Shown here: one piece after another, positions 1-5,811 of the stretch
Layout of the letters: each line of letters begins with the position of its first letter
How positions within the stretch are numbered: position 1 is the stretch's first letter
From: DALYLB01 sp046154695
GTDB lineage: Bacteria > Acidobacteriota > Blastocatellia > RBC074
Reading direction: 5' to 3'
Assembly: GCA_046154695.1 (NCBI GenBank)
Contig: JBJXFI010000005.1
Coordinates: 1-5,811, forward strand
DNA: 5,811 nucleotides
Made by a program: the position numbers and the translations under genes
The notes under the pieces: generated by a model
The model's database searches: none
Told to the model about the DNA's origin: nothing
Seen by the model: the letters and a program-made list of their open reading frames with translations, nothing else

Positions 1-135
<135 letters not shown>

Positions 136-138
<3 letters not shown>

Positions 139-1344
139 CCATTTTTTCATCGCCGCCTTGACCTTCTCGATCTCTTCCCTGATCTGGGCGTTTTCCTGCG
201 GATCGATCGTGTTGCTGAGGAATAGTTCATAGGCCTTGAGCGCCTGGTCGTATTTCTTTTGTTCGGTATAGATCTGGCCGAGATATTTCTGCGCGATGAT
301 GGCGCGTTTTCCGCCGAGCGCGTAGGCTTTGAGGAATTCCTGCTCGGCTTCATCGAGGCGTTTCAATTCCTGCAGGGTCCCGCCGAGAAAGAGCCGGGTT
401 TGCCATTCGCCCGGCCAGTTCTTGCCGATGGCCAGGGCCTCCCGGTATTCCCGGACGGCGCCGTTGTACCGCTCTTCGCGCTGGCGGATGAGGCCGAGCT
501 TCAGGTGGGCGTCGGCGCGCGCGGCGGGGTCGAGCGTGGCATCGGCGGTCAGGCGGCGGAATTCCCCGGCGGCTTCGTCAAACTGCCGTCCCGAAAACAG
601 CAGATCGGCGTACGGGATGCGCGCGCGGGAGAAGTCGGGGAAATCCATGAGCAGAGACTGAAGAATCAGGCTCGCATCGCCCCGAAGATCCTGGCGCAGG
701 CGCGCCAGCGCCAGATTGAGCCGTGGGAAAGGAAATCGGGAGCGCATGCTCGCCGCCTGAATGAAAGCGGCGGCGGCCTCCTCCAGCCGGCCGCGCTGAT
801 ATTGGAACATGCCGTATTCATTGATCACGCGCAGATATCGCGGATAGATCGTCATCGCGCGCGTAAATTCGGCCATTGCCTTCTGCGGATTCTTCTCACT
901 CGATGCCTTGAGGGCGTTCTCGCGGGCGGCCCGCGCTTCGGCGGGCGCCTGAGCATCGAGCGCCTCGATCTCGGGAGCGGCGGGCCCGGGAGAGAACGTC
1001 GCGGACTCCAGCGGCGCCAGGAAGATCGGCAGCAGCGACGCGCCCGGTTCCAGGCGAATCTGCGAGATTGTCGTCGCGAACGCCGATTTGTCGCCCTCCA
1101 CCTGCGCCGTCAGATCTCGCGCCCGGACAACCTCCTCGGGAACGCGCAGCGCCCCTTTCGCATCCGTCGTCCGGGAGATCTTCTCCCCATCCCTGGTCAG
1201 GAAGGTCACCTTCACCTCCCGCAACGGCAGCGCCCCGCCCGGCAAAAAGACCTGGATCGTCACCGGCGTTTGCGCCGCTCCCTCAATGACAAGACAGAGC
1301 AGCATCGCCGCAAGCAAAAGCGCGCGTGCCCGGAATGCTCGCAT
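136..1344 (-). CDS. Exported TPR-repeat protein with N-terminal beta-rich (carboxypeptidase-regulatory/Cna-B-like) domain
   Basis: This 402-aa protein starts with basic residues (MRAFRARA), a hydrophobic core at about 8-20 and a GAA|Q signal peptidase I-like site near residue 24. Cys17 lacks the small residue before it that a lipobox needs. Residues about 27-112 look like a beta-sandwich of the carboxypeptidase-regulatory or Cna-B type (VTIQVFLPGG..., VKVTFLTRDG..., TTDAKGALRVP). A Pro/Ala-rich linker covers about 113-137. About seven TPR-like units follow, near 138-171, 172-205, 206-239, 240-273, 276-309, 313-346 and 350-383, with the W/L-G-Y...A..A.P pattern clearest in the second and the last three. 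TPRs bind proteins, so a periplasmic scaffold or adaptor role is inferred; no enzymatic motif is visible. The start is supported by a purine-rich ribosome binding site 6-7 nt upstream. The gene is divergent from the receptor at 1824. Exact function is unknown. Confidence 0.93.
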
Positions 1345-1350
1345 GTCGTT

Positions 1351-1359
1351 TCTCCCCTT
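1351..1359 (-). promoter_or_regulatory. Ribosome binding site of the TPR gene
   Basis: On the minus strand this reads AAGGGGAGA, ending 6 nt before the ATG at 1344-1342. It is a good Shine-Dalgarno match at normal spacing and supports the ATG that opens the signal peptide. Confidence 0.7.
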
Positions 1360-1386
1360 AAAATATCTGGAGTTTCATTCTTTCCG

Positions 1387-1400
1387 CGCGCCGCGGCGCG
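1387..1400. repeat. 14-bp perfect GC palindrome in TPR gene leader
   Basis: CGCGCCGCGGCGCG is its own reverse complement and is entirely G/C. It lies 43-56 nt upstream of the TPR start codon, so it probably falls within that gene's 5' untranslated region or promoter. It could be a dimeric regulator's site or a short, very stable RNA stem. In a high-GC genome it could also arise by chance. Confidence 0.5.
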
Positions 1401-1565
1401 ATCGGATGCGCTTGGGATCCGGATAACCCATCCTACAAAAACGCGACGGTACCACGTCCAGTCACAAGAGTAAATCATCCCCCCACCCGCGGCACGATCT
1501 CCTTCCGAGATCCAAAAAAATCAATAAGATTCATAAAAATGGAGAATTTCACGCGGGGAGATTCA

Positions 1566-1578
1566 ATGAATTATTCAT
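1566..1578. promoter_or_regulatory. Possible operator: ATGAAT-T-ATTCAT palindrome
   Basis: There are two 6-bp arms around a single T, inside the AT-rich island between the divergent genes. The position suits a shared operator. The palindrome is AT-only apart from one G and one C, so chance is a real alternative. The half-site ATTCAT also occurs about 45 bases to the left, near 1530-1536. Confidence 0.2.
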
Positions 1579-1635
1579 AAGTCAAACGATATCAAGCGGG
1601 GGAAATGAGAGGAGTGAACGGGCATAGGGTTTGCG

Positions 1636-1665
1636 TTGTAGAAGACTCGCGAACTCACGTATCTT
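1636..1665 (+). promoter_or_regulatory. Weak candidate promoter for the receptor gene
   Basis: TTGTAG (1636-1641) and TATCTT (1660-1665) are separated by 18 bp and match the sigma-70 consensus at 3 of 6 and 4 of 6 positions. If real, it would leave a leader of about 150 nt carrying both hairpins. This is the best pair noticed by eye and it is poor. Confidence 0.13.
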
Positions 1666-1737
1666 TTTCCCGACCCAGACAAACGAGTCATTCAGGCGAA
1701 CCGGGAAATGTACCCCCCACGCCCCGCGTAAGAGGTA

Positions 1738-1773
1738 GCTCCACATAATGTGAGAGCAGTGGCGAGTCCACTG
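1738..1773 (+). promoter_or_regulatory. Two adjacent hairpins upstream of the receptor gene
   Basis: The first hairpin pairs GCTC+CACAT (1738-1746) with ATGTG (1748-1752) and GAGC (1754-1757), leaving one bulged A at 1753; the innermost pairs must open for a loop. The second pairs CAGTGG (1757-1762) with CCACTG (1768-1773) around a 5-nt loop, CGAGT. The two share base 1757, so the outermost pair of one competes with the other. An alternative pairing of AGCAG with CTGCT exists for the second. They end 50 nt before the ATG. They could be RNA elements in the leader, a protein-binding palindrome (CACATAATGTG), or the remnant of a mobile-element end. Confidence 0.4.
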
Positions 1774-1794
1774 GCTGCTTTGCGTGACTTGTGT

Positions 1795-1823
1795 ATGAAC
1801 CCCCTCCAGGAGGAAATTGAATT

Positions 1824-1827
<4 letters not shown>
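1795..1827 (+). CDS. Possible 10-codon leader ORF overlapping the receptor start (ATGA)
   Basis: ATG at 1795 opens MNPLQEEIEL and stops at TGA 1825-1827, which overlaps the receptor's ATG in the arrangement ATGA. The same frame is open back to a TAA at 1729-1731, so GTG starts at 1750 or 1759 could give up to 25 residues. Translation across the receptor's ribosome binding site and ending at its start codon would be a normal geometry for translational coupling. No clear Shine-Dalgarno precedes the ATG, and an ORF this short is common by chance. It is recorded as a candidate only. Confidence 0.15.
1808..1813 (+). promoter_or_regulatory. Strong ribosome binding site of the receptor gene, inside a small palindrome
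   Basis: AGGAGG lies 10 nt before the ATG at 1824 and fixes that start. It is the right half of CCTCCAGGAGG (1803-1813), so the site can fold back on CCTC just upstream into a 4-bp stem with a CAG loop. This might lower initiation slightly; the stem is too short to be convincing alone. Confidence 0.75.
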
Positions 1828-5759
<3,932 letters not shown>

Positions 5760-5760
5760 C

Positions 5761-5790
5761 CTCCCCCCCTTCGGGAAGGAGCCAAAAAAA
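5761..5790 (+). terminator. Weak hairpin and A7 run after the receptor gene
   Basis: Just after the TAA stop, CCTT (5768-5771) can pair with AAGG (5776-5779) around CGGG. CT.C at 5761-5763 can extend to G.AG at 5779-5781 only by bulging out five C residues. An A7 run (5784-5790) follows instead of the T-run of a plus-strand intrinsic terminator. Read from the other strand the run is T7, but only a 3-bp stem precedes it. This may be a weak or factor-assisted 3' end. GGAGCC occurs twice here (5778-5783 and 5795-5800). The window ends soon after. Confidence 0.2.
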
Positions 5791-5811
5791 TCGGGGAGCC
5801 GCATTGGGAAA

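Larger units (their letters stand above)
1345..1823. other. Divergent intergenic region between TPR gene and TonB receptor gene
   Basis: These 479 bases separate two divergent starts and must hold both promoters unless the genes use distant ones. No convincing protein gene or RNA gene is seen. From left to right it holds the TPR ribosome binding site, a GC palindrome (1387-1400), an AT-rich island (about 1505-1580) with an A7 run and an ATGAAT-T-ATTCAT palindrome, a purine-rich stretch (1594-1620), a C-rich stretch (about 1711-1726), two adjacent hairpins (1738-1773), and the receptor's ribosome binding site. No strong TTGACA/TATAAT pair and no GG-N10-GC sigma-54 pattern was found by eye. Acidobacteriota promoters often match the E. 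coli consensus poorly, so this absence is weak evidence. Confidence 0.8.

Noticed and set aside
259..1473. 404-aa open frame on the plus strand opposite the TPR gene
   Set aside because: It is antisense to a gene with a clear signal peptide, TPR pattern and ribosome binding site. Its own translation is Arg/Gly/Leu-rich with no recognisable domain, as expected from a GC-rich shadow frame.
1260..1478. 72-aa minus-strand ORF (MIYSCDWTWYRR...) in the TPR leader
   Set aside because: It overlaps the TPR start in another frame, has an Arg/Cys-rich C-terminal part, and shows no family signature. A leader-ORF role cannot be excluded but nothing supports it.
1773..1783. Possible sigma-54 promoter (GG...GC) upstream of the receptor
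   Set aside because: The GG and GC dinucleotides are 7 bases apart rather than the required 10.
5784..5811. Intrinsic terminator for a convergent gene beyond the right edge (T7 on the minus strand)
   Set aside because: The only stem next to the T-run on that strand is CGG/CCG, 3 bp, which is too weak.

Overview
The window looks like part of a soil-type Acidobacteriota chromosome, probably near the Solibacter/Bryobacter group. The evidence is one very large Oar-like TonB-dependent outer-membrane receptor with an N-terminal carboxypeptidase-regulatory domain, a class heavily expanded in those genomes. High-GC coding sequence with mostly G/C third positions and AT-richer intergenic DNA agree with this. 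The assignment is inferred from family style, not from a marker gene.

Layout: (1) Bases 1-112 are 16 perfect tandem copies of the 7-mer TGATGAA, cut by the left window edge. About two and a half copies recur in inverted orientation at 122-138 and form a 17-bp perfect inverted repeat with the array end. (2) A minus-strand gene at 136-1344 encodes a 402-aa exported protein with an N-terminal beta-rich domain and about seven TPR units. Its stop codon lies inside the inverted repeat arm. (3) Bases 1345-1823 are a 479-bp divergent intergenic region with an AT-rich core, a GC-rich palindrome in the TPR leader, two adjacent hairpins in the receptor leader, and a possible short leader ORF that ends in an ATGA overlap with the receptor start. 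(4) A plus-strand gene at 1824-5759 encodes a complete 1311-aa Oar-like receptor with signal peptide, carboxypeptidase-regulatory domain, TonB-box-like segment, plug, long barrel and a C-terminal Phe. (5) Bases 5760-5811 are a short 3' flank with a weak hairpin and an A7 run.

Both proteins are predicted to leave the cytoplasm, one to the periplasm (or its membrane face) and one to the outer membrane. They are divergently transcribed and share the intergenic region, so co-regulation is plausible but not shown. No RNA gene, CRISPR array, transposase or defence cassette is visible. I do not see a convincing new multi-gene system. The best leads are the heptamer array with its inverted tail at a gene end, and the structured leader of the receptor gene.
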